A DNA stretch of 64,000 nucleotides, taken from assembly GCF_002095465.1 (NCBI RefSeq), contig NZ_MLFP01000015.1:52702-116701 (forward strand), written 5' to 3'. The stretch's first letter is position 1. Every line of letters starts with the position of its first letter. Below the pieces are notes generated by a model, which searched no databases, had not been told where the DNA came from, and saw nothing but the letters and a program-made list of their open reading frames with translations. The DNA is from Pantoea rodasii (GTDB lineage: Bacteria > Pseudomonadota > Gammaproteobacteria > Enterobacterales > Enterobacteriaceae). A program made the position numbers and the translations under genes. Below, one piece after another: positions 63,975 through 64,000 of this stretch.

Positions 63975-64000
63975 CCGCGCCGCTTGAGAAATCGCGGCAT

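Overview
This window is a chromosomal, mostly core-genome segment of a gamma-proteobacterium of the order Enterobacterales, most likely the Erwiniaceae (Pantoea or Erwinia type). The proteins look very close to E. coli orthologues. Gene order follows two E. coli blocks (the waa to cysE region and the cpx to murI/rrn region) fused into one. Genes found elsewhere in E. coli K-12 lie inside these blocks: emrD beside fpr, and a short-form argG between argB and argH. I see no phage, insertion sequence, CRISPR array, tRNA gene or other clear mobile element.

Layout: 1-12.6 kb is a lipopolysaccharide core locus: waaQ (cut by the window edge), waaH, a family-9 glycosyltransferase, a WalW-like deacetylase, a family-4 glycosyltransferase, then tdh-kbl and hldD-waaF-waaC, a waaZ-like gene and another family-9 transferase. 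12.6-18.7 kb holds yibQ-envC, yibN-grxC-secB-gpsA-cysE and trmL. 18.7-25.7 kb holds cpxA-cpxR/cpxP with the CpxQ RNA in the cpxP 3' UTR, then fieF, pfkA, sbp and cdh. 26-34 kb holds tpiA, yiiQ, fpr, emrD, glpX, glpK, glpF and zapB. 34-41.6 kb holds rraA, hslU-hslV, ftsN, cytR, priA and rpmE. 41.6-47 kb is the methionine block (metJ, metB-metL, metF, with MET boxes). 47-56 kb holds ppc and the divergent argE / argCBGH cluster with ARG boxes. 56-64 kb holds oxyR, sthA, fabR-yijD, trmA, a cobalamin riboswitch, btuB and murI, ending in the tandem P1/P2 promoters of an rRNA operon whose genes lie beyond the window.

The strongest anomaly is technical. Eleven genes (a GT9 gene, kbl, waaC, pfkA, fpr, emrD, ftsN, metB, argG, trmA, btuB) are broken by 13 frameshifts. 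Each one is explained by exactly one missing base, mostly in a short A/T or G run. Because ftsN and several central enzymes are affected and everything around them is intact, this looks like deletion-biased sequencing error and not gene decay. Those genes are annotated here as full-length with the probable indel site.

I found no convincing undescribed multi-gene system. The best leads are a possible OxyS-like RNA running antisense away from oxyR toward argH, the conserved CpxQ RNA, a strong terminator separating glpFK from glpX, two tiny unexplained ORFs between cdh and tpiA, and the mosaic composition of the LPS core locus.
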